NCBI GenBank assembly: GCA_963716235.1 | Contig: CAVQTE010000020.1 | Location: 434,001-498,000 of the forward strand | DNA length: 64,000 nucleotides | Source of the DNA: Sva-07 sp963716235 | GTDB taxonomy: Bacteria; Actinomycetota; Acidimicrobiia; Acidimicrobiales; Ilumatobacteraceae | Direction: 5' to 3' | Shown: positions 1 to 6,589 of the stretch, one piece after another | Layout: each line of letters opens with the position of its first letter | Position numbering within the stretch: the first letter of the stretch is position 1 | Notes under the pieces: generated by a model | The model's database searches: none | The model's input: only the letters and a program-made list of their open reading frames with translations | What the model was told of the DNA's origin: nothing | Position numbers and translations under genes: made by a program

Positions 1-198
1 GGGTGCCGACCCGTCGACCGTGGTCGGCGCCATCGTGCCGCCGGGCTCCACCGTTGCACCCGGGCCGGTGTTCGACTCGACTTCGGCGACATCGGAACTC
101 GAGGTGCACGACGCGACGAGCAACCCCACCACGATGATCGCCGCCCCGGGACGCCGAAGCCCCCCGCACCGAACCCCCAGAAGCCGAAGAGGTTGCAT
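1..198 (-). CDS. Putative lipoprotein, N-terminal part (runs off the left edge)
   Basis: Reading from an ATG at 196-198, the visible 66 codons give a short basic start, a hydrophobic stretch (AAIIVVGLLVAS) and a lipobox-like LVASC at about residues 27-31. A low-complexity Thr/Ser/Gly/Pro segment follows, as is usual after the lipidated Cys. This predicts export and anchoring on the outer face of the membrane. The catalytic or binding domain lies outside the window, so the function is unknown. A GGGAGG directly touches the ATG, which is too close for a good Shine-Dalgarno, so the start could differ slightly. It begins 14 bp behind the precorrin-2 dehydrogenase gene and may share its transcript. 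Confidence 0.6.
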   Translation of the reverse strand, partial: MQPLRLLGVRCGGLRRPGAAIIVVGLLVASCTSSSDVAEVESNTGPGATVEPGGTMAPTTVDGSAP

Positions 199-212
199 CC
201 TCCCGAGGTTGA

Positions 213-833
213 TCACGGAGCGAGACTACCGATCGCCGCCGCGATGCCAGCTCGTACGCGTGCCGTCCAGTCGATGTCCTCGGTCGACGCGCCGCCACGC
301 TGGACGGCGAGCCGTTCGGCTGCGAGCTCCTCGGCGAGAGCGCCCAGCTCATCGGTCATGAGTTCAGCAATGAGATTGCGGAGCTCACGGGCCAACGCCG
401 GGCTCGCACCGTCGGTGCTGACCGCGACGGTCACCCGGCCGGCTCGCGCGATCGCCGGAAGGATGAACTCGCAATCGGTCGGTTGGTCGGCCGCATTGGT
501 CCAGATGCTGCGCTCACGTGCCGTCGCCGACACGACGGCATCGACTTCGGCGTCGCCCGTCGCAGTCACGACGAGACGGACCCCATCGAGATCGGCGGGT
601 TCGAAGGCTCGCTCGCGGAGCTCGACGAGCTCGATGCCGCGGAGATGCTCGCTCGCTTCGATCGCAACCACCGTCACCTGAGCGCCGGCCGCGGCCAGGC
701 CTTCGGCCTTACGGGCGCCGATCCGGCCACCGCCAACGACGAGAACCGCCACGTCGTGCAGGTCGAGAATGACCGGGTAGGCGAACCGTGGCGACAGAAC
801 TCCACCGTCTCTGGACTGGCCCGTCTCGTGCAT
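213..833 (-). CDS. Precorrin-2 dehydrogenase / sirohydrochlorin ferrochelatase-like (siroheme synthase N-domain)
   Basis: The protein has about 206 residues. Near the N terminus it reads YPVILDLHDVAVLVVGGGRIGARKAEGL, split here as YPVILDL and VVGGGRIGARKAEGL, which is the Rossmann fold of the CysG N-domain/Met8 family. That family oxidises precorrin-2 with NAD+ to sirohydrochlorin and in some members inserts iron. Further family-like stretches are VVTATGD and VAVSTDGASPALAR. The ATG at 831-833 was chosen; a GTG precedes it and a longer in-frame extension to 923 would overlap the divergent cysH promoter. The divergent sulfite reductase and the nearby cobA support a role in siroheme supply. Whether it also chelates iron cannot be read from the sequence. 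Confidence 0.88.
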   Translation of the reverse strand: MHETGQSRDGGVLSPRFAYPVILDLHDVAVLVVGGGRIGARKAEGLAAAGAQVTVVAIEASEHLRGIELVELRERAFEPADLDGVRLVVTATGDAEVDAVVSATARERSIWTNAADQPTDCEFILPAIARAGRVTVAVSTDGASPALARELRNLIAELMTDELGALAEELAAERLAVQRGGASTEDIDWTARVRAGIAAAIGSLAP

Positions 834-894
834 CACCCGGAGTGTACGAAGGCAATTCTCTACAAAGTTGATCTGTTTGGTCGGATTTGATTGA

Positions 895-1611
895 ATGCTC
901 TCCGTGATCCCCTCCGAGAGCACTGTGACGAGCCCGTCGCCGACCCCGTCCTCCGAATCGGCGTTCGTCGACCGACCCGCTGAAACCGACGATCCGATTC
1001 GCGACGCTCACCGAGTCCTGCACTGGGCACACCGCCGATTCGGAAAGCAACTGTGCGTGACGGCGAGCTTCGGTGATGCAGTGCTCGCGCACGTGGCCAA
1101 CGAGGCGATCCCCGGTGTGGAGGTCACCCTGCTCGACACCGGCTACCTGTTTGCCGAGACCGAGTGGTTCGCAGACGACCTGCGAGCGCGGTTCGGGATC
1201 AACCTGCGGGTCGTGCGGCCCGAGGCCGATCTCCCGACGAACGTGTGGCAGACCAACACCGATGCGTGCTGTGCTGCCCGCAAGGTGGAGCCGCTGAACC
1301 GGGCCTTGCTCGGGCGCACCGCGTGGGTCACCGGGCTTCGCCGCTCCGACTCACCGTCTCGCCGCACGGCTCCGTTCGTCCATCAGGATCTCCTACGCGG
1401 CGTGGCGAAGATCAATCCGCTGGCCGGCTGGACCGATGCCCACGTCGTCACCTACGTCGCGGCCTACGGCATTCCGGATCATCCGCTCGCCGATCGTGGA
1501 TTCCCGTCGATCGGCTGCTGGCCGTGTACTCGCCCGGTGAGCACGGGCGACGATCAGCGAGCCGGCCGCTGGGCCGACTCGGACAAGACCGAATGCGGGC
1601 TGCACCAGTGA
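895..1611 (+). CDS. cysH: Phosphoadenylyl/adenylyl-sulfate reductase (APS reductase type)
   Basis: This 238-residue protein reduces activated sulfate (APS or PAPS) to sulfite. It carries the Cys-Cys pair DACCAARKVEPL at about residue 125 and the second pair GCWPCTRPV at about 208-211; together these bind a [4Fe-4S] cluster in the assimilatory APS-reductase branch. The C-terminal KTECGLH holds the catalytic Cys. The cluster cysteines argue for APS rather than PAPS as substrate. The N-terminal 30 residues are Ser/Pro-rich and poorly conserved, so the start may lie downstream, for example the GTG at 904. The stop overlaps the GTG start of the next gene, which indicates translational coupling with the sulfite reductase. 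Confidence 0.92.
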   Translation: MLSVIPSESTVTSPSPTPSSESAFVDRPAETDDPIRDAHRVLHWAHRRFGKQLCVTASFGDAVLAHVANEAIPGVEVTLLDTGYLFAETEWFADDLRARFGINLRVVRPEADLPTNVWQTNTDACCAARKVEPLNRALLGRTAWVTGLRRSDSPSRRTAPFVHQDLLRGVAKINPLAGWTDAHVVTYVAAYGIPDHPLADRGFPSIGCWPCTRPVSTGDDQRAGRWADSDKTECGLHQ

Positions 1612-3329
1612 CCGCAGAGACGATCAAGCTCGCGAGCAACTACCTGAGCGGCACGATCGGCGACGAGCTCGTCAACGATCGTGACGACTTCGACCACGAC
1701 GCCGAGTTGCTGTTGAAGTTTCACGGCATCTACCAGCAGGACGATCGAGACGTCCGCCGCGCCCGCACTCAGCTGAAGCTGCCGCTCGACTACTCGTGCA
1801 TGGTGCGGGCATCCGTGCCCGGCGGCGTGATCACCAGCGAACAGTGGCTCGCGTTGGATCGCGTCGCAGCACTCGCCGATCAGAAGCTCAGGCTCACGAC
1901 GCGACAGGGCGTGCAGTACCACGTGGTCCACAAGGGCGAGCTACGAGACCTCGTGGCGGGCATCAACTCCTCGTTGCTGACCACGCTCGGAGCGTGCGGC
2001 GACGTGGTGCGCAACGTGATGGCCTGCCCGCTTCCCCACCCGGAACGACGCGCCGTGATCGAGCCACTCGTCGCCGAGATGGTCGCCCGGTTCCGGCCGC
2101 AGACCGAGAGCTACTGGGAAGTGTGGGTCGACGGTGAGCGCGCCGTGTCGGCCGAACCGCGTCCCGACGTGCTCGACGCGATCGACGACGTGGAGCCGAT
2201 CTACGGAGCGGCCTACCTTCCACGCAAGTTCAAGATCGCGATCGCCTGGCCGGGCGACAACTGCGTCGACATCTACACCAACGACGTCGGCATCGTGCCG
2301 ACGCTCTCGGACGGGACGACCGGCGAGCTGACGGGATACGTGGTGCTCGCCGGCGGCGGGATGGGCATGGCCCACAACCGGCCCGACGACACCTATCCAC
2401 TGCTCGCGCAACCCGTGGGATGGGTGCCGACAGGCGAGATCGGCGACGTCGTCGAGGCGATCGTCACCACGCAGCGCGACCACGGCAACCGCGACGACCG
2501 GTCGCGCGCCCGCCTCAAGTACCTGCTGGAGGAGCGCGGGATCGCCTGGCTGCGGACGCAGATCGAACAGCGCACGGGCCGTCCGCTCGCTGCGCCCGTC
2601 GAGCTCCCCGACTGGGAGGTCGGCGCGCACCACGGCTGGCATGACATCGCCGGTCGTGCGGACGGATCTGACAGCGACACCAGGGCACTCGGGCTCCCGG
2701 TGCCGTCGGGCAAGGTGGCCGGTGGGCTGCGGCTCGCGCTGCGACGGCTGATCGCCGATGGCACCGTGCGCGGGCTGCGGGTGACCCCGCGCCAGGACCT
2801 CCTGCTCCTCGGCGTGACCGACGCCGAGGCCGTCGAGAACGTGTTGCGCGCCAACGGCGTCCGACTCGCCGACGATCAGAGTCCGACCCGGAACCTGGCG
2901 ATCGCGTGCCCGGCACTGCCGACGTGCAGCAAGGCCCTCGGCGAGGCCGAACGAGTGCTCGCAGACGTGGTCGATCGGCTCGAGAAGGTGCTGGCCGACA
3001 CCGGCAACACCGGGCTGCCGCTGCGTCTCAACATGACCGGCTGCCCCAACGGGTGTTCACGGCCGTATGCAGCCGAACTCGGCATCGTGGGCCGCACGAA
3101 GAAGAACTACGACATCTTCGTCGGCGGCTCGCCGGCCGGGGACCGCCTCGCTCGTCTCCTACGCGCCGACGTCCCGCTCACCGACGTACCCGACCTCCTG
3201 CGCCCGCTGCTGGAGGCATTCAGCCGTTCCGACGGCGCCACGAGCTTCGGCGACTGGTGCGTCGCCCAGGACTGGTCGGCACTCGTTGCGCTCCTCCCCG
3301 ATCCGACGAGCCGCCGCCGTGCTCGCTGA
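1608..3329 (+). CDS. Siroheme-dependent sulfite (nitrite) reductase
   Basis: About 573 residues form the ferredoxin-type sulfite/nitrite reductase with two half-domain repeats. GACGDVVRNVMACP marks the first substrate-binding half. The siroheme/[4Fe-4S] ligands are the C-x5-C motif ACPALPTC at about residue 434 and the C-x3-C motif GCPNGC at about 479. It takes electrons from ferredoxin and makes sulfide from sulfite; nitrite is the alternative substrate. Coupling to cysH makes sulfite the likelier one. The GTG at 1608 overlaps the cysH stop in a GTGA arrangement. An in-frame ATG at 1593 is possible. Upstream readthrough to 1164 only shadows cysH. Confidence 0.93.
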   Translation: MTAETIKLASNYLSGTIGDELVNDRDDFDHDAELLLKFHGIYQQDDRDVRRARTQLKLPLDYSCMVRASVPGGVITSEQWLALDRVAALADQKLRLTTRQGVQYHVVHKGELRDLVAGINSSLLTTLGACGDVVRNVMACPLPHPERRAVIEPLVAEMVARFRPQTESYWEVWVDGERAVSAEPRPDVLDAIDDVEPIYGAAYLPRKFKIAIAWPGDNCVDIYTNDVGIVPTLSDGTTGELTGYVVLAGGGMGMAHNRPDDTYPLLAQPVGWVPTGEIGDVVEAIVTTQRDHGNRDDRSRARLKYLLEERGIAWLRTQIEQRTGRPLAAPVELPDWEVGAHHGWHDIAGRADGSDSDTRALGLPVPSGKVAGGLRLALRRLIADGTVRGLRVTPRQDLLLLGVTDAEAVENVLRANGVRLADDQSPTRNLAIACPALPTCSKALGEAERVLADVVDRLEKVLADTGNTGLPLRLNMTGCPNGCSRPYAAELGIVGRTKKNYDIFVGGSPAGDRLARLLRADVPLTDVPDLLRPLLEAFSRSDGATSFGDWCVAQDWSALVALLPDPTSRRRAR

Positions 3330-3350
3330 GCACCCCCACCCCTACCACCA

Positions 3351-3401
3351 CGTTTGCGTGACGGTTCGGTTGGCCCGTCCCGACGAGTCTGCAACGCAAA
3401 C
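3351..3401. repeat. Dispersed hairpin repeat, TTTGCG family, copy A
   Basis: A 51-bp element is bounded by inverted GTTTGCGT (3352-3359) and ACGCAAAC (3394-3401), with the core TTCGGTTGGCCCG between them. The same element with about 75 percent identity by eye occurs at 10372-10423. It lies between the sulfite reductase stop and the cobA start. Function is unknown; transcript-end hairpin or small mobile palindrome are both possible. Confidence 0.65.
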
Positions 3402-3428
3402 ACCCATCGACGGGTTCAGGACGCGGCG

Positions 3429-4169
3429 ATGACGGTGTCATTGGTCGGCGCCGGACCGGGGGATCCCGACCTGCTGACGGTCAAGGCGGCACGACTCATT
3501 GCGGAGGCTGAGGTCGTCGTGCACGACGCACTCGTGGGCGACGGCGTCCTGGCGCTGATTGCCGACTCGGCCGAACGCATCGACGTCGGCAAGCGCCCCG
3601 GGAGGCCGACGCCCCAGGAGATGATCTCGGCACTGCTCGTCGAACTCGGGCGCCAGGGAAAGCGGGTCGTTCGGCTGAAGGGCGGCGACCCGTTCGTGTT
3701 CGGTCGCGGCGGCGAAGAGGCGGCCGCGCTTGCCGAAGCCGGCGTGCCGTTCGAGGTGGTTCCCGGCCTTACGTCGTCGGTTGCGGCACCGGCCGCGGCC
3801 GGGATACCCGTCACCCACCGCGGCGTTTCTGCAGCATTCACGGTCGTCACCGGTCACCGCCGCGATGGTGAACCCGACGTCGACTGGCGATCGCTCGCCG
3901 CCGTCGGCGGCACGATCGTCGTGCTCATGGGCGTGTCGCAGCGAGCGCAGATCGCCGCCGATCTGCTCGCCGGCGGCCTCGCCGCGACGACGCCGGTTGC
4001 CGCCATCGAGTCGGCCACCACCGACGCCCAGGTCGTCGGTCGCTGGACGCTCGGTGAGTTGGCCGATGCCGACGTCCACTCTCCCGCGGTCATCGTCGTC
4101 GGCGCCGTCGCGGCCTTCGAGTTCCTCCACGAATCACCTGCCCGCCAGGGTGCGACCTCCCCCCGCTGA
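3429..4169 (+). CDS. cobA: Uroporphyrinogen-III C-methyltransferase
   Basis: A 246-residue SUMT methylates uroporphyrinogen III at C2 and C7 with S-adenosylmethionine to give precorrin-2, the branch point to siroheme and cobalamin. Family signatures are VGAGPGDPDLLTVKA at the N terminus, VRLKGGDPFVFGRGGEE at about residues 80-96 and the PVTHRG stretch. It is a single-domain enzyme, unlike the fused CysG of enterics, so the separate dehydrogenase at 213-833 would complete the next step. The ATG at 3429 gives the normal N terminus. It probably serves the sulfite reductase just upstream. A palindrome overlaps its stop codon. Confidence 0.94.
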   Translation: MTVSLVGAGPGDPDLLTVKAARLIAEAEVVVHDALVGDGVLALIADSAERIDVGKRPGRPTPQEMISALLVELGRQGKRVVRLKGGDPFVFGRGGEEAAALAEAGVPFEVVPGLTSSVAAPAAAGIPVTHRGVSAAFTVVTGHRRDGEPDVDWRSLAAVGGTIVVLMGVSQRAQIAADLLAGGLAATTPVAAIESATTDAQVVGRWTLGELADADVHSPAVIVVGAVAAFEFLHESPARQGATSPR

Positions 4170-4201
4170 CGTTCACGATGTGTCAAACACATCGTGTACG
4201 T
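4169..4201. repeat. Intergenic palindrome, ACGATGTGT family, copy 1
   Basis: Arms of 15 nt (4169-4183 and 4187-4201) pair with one mismatch around a CAA loop. The right arm ACACATCGTGTACGT recurs exactly at 14843-14857. The element starts on the last base of the cobA stop codon and ends about 60 bp before mftA, so it may end the cobA transcript and insulate the mycofactocin genes. There is no T-tract. Confidence 0.7.
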
Positions 4202-4249
4202 CGACCACCGGCTTCCGGCCTCGCCATGGTCGCCAGGGCACGGCTTGGG

Positions 4250-4255
4250 TAGTGT
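4250..4255 (+). promoter_or_regulatory. Probable -10 box for a leaderless mftA transcript
   Basis: TAGTGT fits the actinobacterial TANNNT -10 consensus and lies exactly 6 nt before the mftA ATG, so transcription would begin at or next to the start codon. No Shine-Dalgarno is present. The acyl-CoA synthetase at 11280 has TACTGT at the same distance. A clear -35 box is not visible. Confidence 0.4.
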
Positions 4256-4261
4256 CGTCGC

Positions 4262-4375
4262 ATGGAAGAAACCGCCGTTGGCACCGAGACCGAGACGGAC
4301 GTCGTCGAAACGGACCTCGTCGACGAACTGCTCGTCGAAGAGATCTCGATCGACGGGATGTGCGGCGTCTACTGA
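4262..4375 (+). CDS. mftA: Mycofactocin precursor peptide MftA
   Basis: A 37-codon gene encodes an acidic leader (Glu, Asp, Thr and Val-rich) ending in ISIDGMCGVY. The C-terminal IDGxCGVY is the hallmark of MftA. In the known pathway MftB presents the peptide, MftC decarboxylates and crosslinks the terminal Val-Tyr, and later enzymes release and decorate the redox cofactor. The conserved Val-Tyr pair is intact. The gene is far below usual length cut-offs and is easily missed. It is followed 4 bp later by the mftB start. Transcription is probably leaderless from TAGTGT at 4250. The family assignment is firm because mftB and mftC follow directly. Confidence 0.95.
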   Translation: MEETAVGTETETDVVETDLVDELLVEEISIDGMCGVY

Positions 4376-4379
4376 CGCC

Positions 4380-4661
4380 GTGACGATGCTCGATCGTCGC
4401 CTCGAACTCGACCCGCAGGTGGCGCTGCGGCCCGAACCGTTCGGCGCGCTCGCGTACCACTATGGCAACCGCAAGCTGATCTTCCTCAAGCACCCCGACA
4501 TGGTCCTGGTCGTTCAGGCGCTCGGCGATCACGACACGCTGGCGGACACGCTGCGCGCCTGCGAGATCGAGGAAACCCGGTGGCCGTCGTTCGAATCGGC
4601 CCTGACCGCCCTCACCCGATCGGAGATGCTCCATGAGCGCCAACCCGTCGCAACTGGTTGA
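4380..4661 (+). CDS. mftB: Mycofactocin precursor chaperone MftB (PqqD-like recognition protein)
   Basis: A 93-residue protein in the position and size of MftB, a PqqD-like RiPP recognition element that binds the MftA leader and delivers it to the radical SAM enzyme. Visible features are RPEPFGALAYHYGNRKLIFL near the N terminus, typical of the family, and a helical, charged C-terminal half. The GTG at 4380 was preferred, 4 bp after the mftA stop; an ATG two codons later is possible. The 3' end overlaps mftC by 29 bp, showing tight coupling. Upstream readthrough in this frame into 4194 is not coding. Confidence 0.9.
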   Translation: MTMLDRRLELDPQVALRPEPFGALAYHYGNRKLIFLKHPDMVLVVQALGDHDTLADTLRACEIEETRWPSFESALTALTRSEMLHERQPVATG

Positions 4662-5793
4662 ACAACTCAAGGGCGGCCTCGACGCCCCCATCTGTCTCAC
4701 GTGGGAACTCACCTACGCCTGCAACCTCGAGTGTGTCCACTGTCTCTCGTCGTCCGGACGCCGCGACCCTCGCGAGCTGACCACCGACGAGGCCAAGGCC
4801 GTGCTCGACGAACTGCACGACCTGCAGGTCTTCTACATCAACATCGGTGGCGGCGAGCCGATGATCCGCCGCGACTTCTTCGAGCTGCTCGAGTACTCGA
4901 TCGACCGGGGCATCGGCGTGAAGTTCTCCACCAACGGTGCGTTCATCGACGCCGACAGGGCCCGCCGCCTCGCATCGATGGACTACCTCGACATCCAGAT
5001 CAGCCTCGACGGCACTGACGCAGTCACCAACGACGCAGTCCGCGGCGAGGGTTCGTACGACACCGCGATCCGGGCGATGAACCACCTGCGCGACGCCGGC
5101 TTCGGCGAGTTCAAGATCTCGGTGGTCGTCACCCGTCACAACGTCGATCAGCTCGACGAGTTCAAGGCGTTGGCCGACTCCTTCGGCGCGCAACTGCGTA
5201 TCACCCGGCTCCGCCCGTCGGGCCGGGGCGCCGACTCGTGGCACGACCTGCACCCCACGCAGGCCCAACAGCGCCAGATCTACGAGTGGCTACTCGCCCA
5301 TGGCGACAACGTGCTCACCGGCGACTCGTTCTTCCATCTCAACGCCCTCGGCGAGGAATCCGGAACGGGGCCGCTGCCAGGATTGAACATGTGCGGCGCC
5401 GGTCGAGTGGTGTGCCTGATCGACCCGATCGGTGACGTCTACGCCTGCCCGTTCGTCATCCACGACGAGTTCAAGGCGGGGTCGGTCCGCGATGCCGGCG
5501 GCTTCGCCCAGGTGTGGAAGCACAGCGAACTGTTCGCCGAACTCCGCGAGCCGCAGTCAGCCGGTGCGTGCACCTCCTGCGGCAGCTACGACGCATGCCA
5601 GGGTGGATGTATGGCGGCGAAGTTCTTCGTCGGCATCCCCCTCGACGGCCCGGACCCCGAGTGCGTCGGCGGCCATGGCGAGGCCGCGATGCTCGCGGCG
5701 TCAGACGAACGACCACGCCCGATGATGGATCACTCCAAGCCGGTCAGGGTCGCGACGCCCGAACGTGTCCCGGTCACCATCGGCCGCCGCTGA
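4633..5793 (+). CDS. mftC: Mycofactocin radical SAM maturase MftC
   Basis: This 386-residue radical SAM protein has the AdoMet cluster motif C-x3-C-x2-C at Cys30, Cys34 and Cys37 (ACNLECVHC) and a GGGEP SAM-binding stretch at about residues 73-77. The C-terminal SPASM domain has many cysteines (NMCGAGRVVC, YACPF, ACTSCGSYDACQGGC) for auxiliary [4Fe-4S] clusters. MftC oxidatively decarboxylates the MftA C-terminal tyrosine and then forms a Val-Tyr carbon-carbon bond. It overlaps mftB and is transcribed with mftA and mftB. In mycobacteria mftD, mftE and mftF follow; here the next gene is plsY, after two tandem hairpins. Confidence 0.94.
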   Translation: MSANPSQLVEQLKGGLDAPICLTWELTYACNLECVHCLSSSGRRDPRELTTDEAKAVLDELHDLQVFYINIGGGEPMIRRDFFELLEYSIDRGIGVKFSTNGAFIDADRARRLASMDYLDIQISLDGTDAVTNDAVRGEGSYDTAIRAMNHLRDAGFGEFKISVVVTRHNVDQLDEFKALADSFGAQLRITRLRPSGRGADSWHDLHPTQAQQRQIYEWLLAHGDNVLTGDSFFHLNALGEESGTGPLPGLNMCGAGRVVCLIDPIGDVYACPFVIHDEFKAGSVRDAGGFAQVWKHSELFAELREPQSAGACTSCGSYDACQGGCMAAKFFVGIPLDGPDPECVGGHGEAAMLAASDERPRPMMDHSKPVRVATPERVPVTIGRR

Positions 5794-5824
5794 CCACCTC
5801 CCGGCCGGCGAGCCGCTCGCACTC

Positions 5825-5928
5825 TGCGTGAGCGGACATCGCGAACGCCGGGGTTTCTGCTCACGCAAATCGGTCCCCAGCTCTTGCGTGAGCGAGGATC
5901 GCGAGGCTCGGCGTTTGCGCTCACGCAA
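5825..5928. repeat. Two tandem hairpins of the TTGCGTGAGC type
   Basis: Two imperfect copies lie 59 bp apart. In copy 1 TGCGTGAGC (5825-5833) pairs with GCTCACGCA (5859-5867). In copy 2 TTGCGTGAGCG (5884-5894) pairs perfectly with CGCTCACGCAA (5918-5928). They fill the space between mftC and plsY and are likely to mark the end of the mft transcript. The outer sequence TTTGCGTGA is also seen in the repeat at 3351. Confidence 0.7.
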
Positions 5929-6006
5929 ACGACATCGTCATCGAGATCGGATCGCCTCGAGCACTTGGCCTCTGTTTTCATACCGAAGCTGCAAGGATCG
6001 TCGTTC

Positions 6007-6582
6007 GTGTTCGTACTCGTGCTGGTCGCCTATGTCATCGGCACGTTCCCGAGCGCGATCCTCATTGCCCGTGCGAACGGGGTCGACATCTCCACCTTCG
6101 GCTCGGGGAACCCGGGCGCATCGAACGTCACGCGCGCACTCGGATGGCGCAAGGGGATGTGGGTCTACCTGCTCGATGCGGGCAAAGGGGCACTCGCCGC
6201 CGGTCTCGGTCTGGCGCTCGACGGCCGCCCGGCGGCCTACTGGTGTGCCGCCGCTGCCGTCATCGGCCACATGTTCCCTGTGTTCCGTCACTTCAAGGGC
6301 GGCAAAGGCGTCGCCACCGGATCCGGCGCCCTGCTCGTGGTCCAGCCGATTCTCGCGCCGCTCGCGGTGGGCATCTGGTGGATCGTGACCAAGGTGACGG
6401 GAAAGGCGGCGCTCGGTTCCGTGATCGCGGTGGCCTTCGTGCCGATCGGGATCATCATCATGGATCAACCACGGTGGGAGCTCATCGCTGTGGGCGGCGT
6501 CTGCGCACTGATCCTGTTGAAGCACACGAGCAACATCAGGCGGATGATTCGACGGGAAGAGCACTCCCTCAGCCAGAATTGA
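6007..6582 (+). CDS. plsY: Acyl-phosphate:glycerol-3-phosphate acyltransferase PlsY
   Basis: A 191-residue integral membrane protein that starts phospholipid synthesis by moving the acyl group of acyl-phosphate onto glycerol-3-phosphate. The PlsY signatures are FGSGNPGASNVTR at about residues 30-42 and GHMFPVFRHFKGGKGVAT at about 86-103, with several hydrophobic helices between. The GTG at 6007 was chosen because AAGGA lies about 10 nt upstream and the first helix starts at once. The longer in-frame opening back to 5884 runs through the hairpin repeats and is not coding. The enzyme has no known link with mycofactocin; its place between mftC and the flavin oxidoreductase may be chance. Confidence 0.93.
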   Translation: MFVLVLVAYVIGTFPSAILIARANGVDISTFGSGNPGASNVTRALGWRKGMWVYLLDAGKGALAAGLGLALDGRPAAYWCAAAAVIGHMFPVFRHFKGGKGVATGSGALLVVQPILAPLAVGIWWIVTKVTGKAALGSVIAVAFVPIGIIIMDQPRWELIAVGGVCALILLKHTSNIRRMIRREEHSLSQN

Positions 6583-6589
6583 CTCCCTG

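Noticed and set aside
1164..1607. N-terminal extension of the sulfite reductase
   Set aside because: It overlaps cysH in another frame; the conserved protein starts at the GTG at 1608.
5884..6006. N-terminal extension of PlsY
   Set aside because: It runs through tandem hairpins; a good ribosome site favours GTG 6007.
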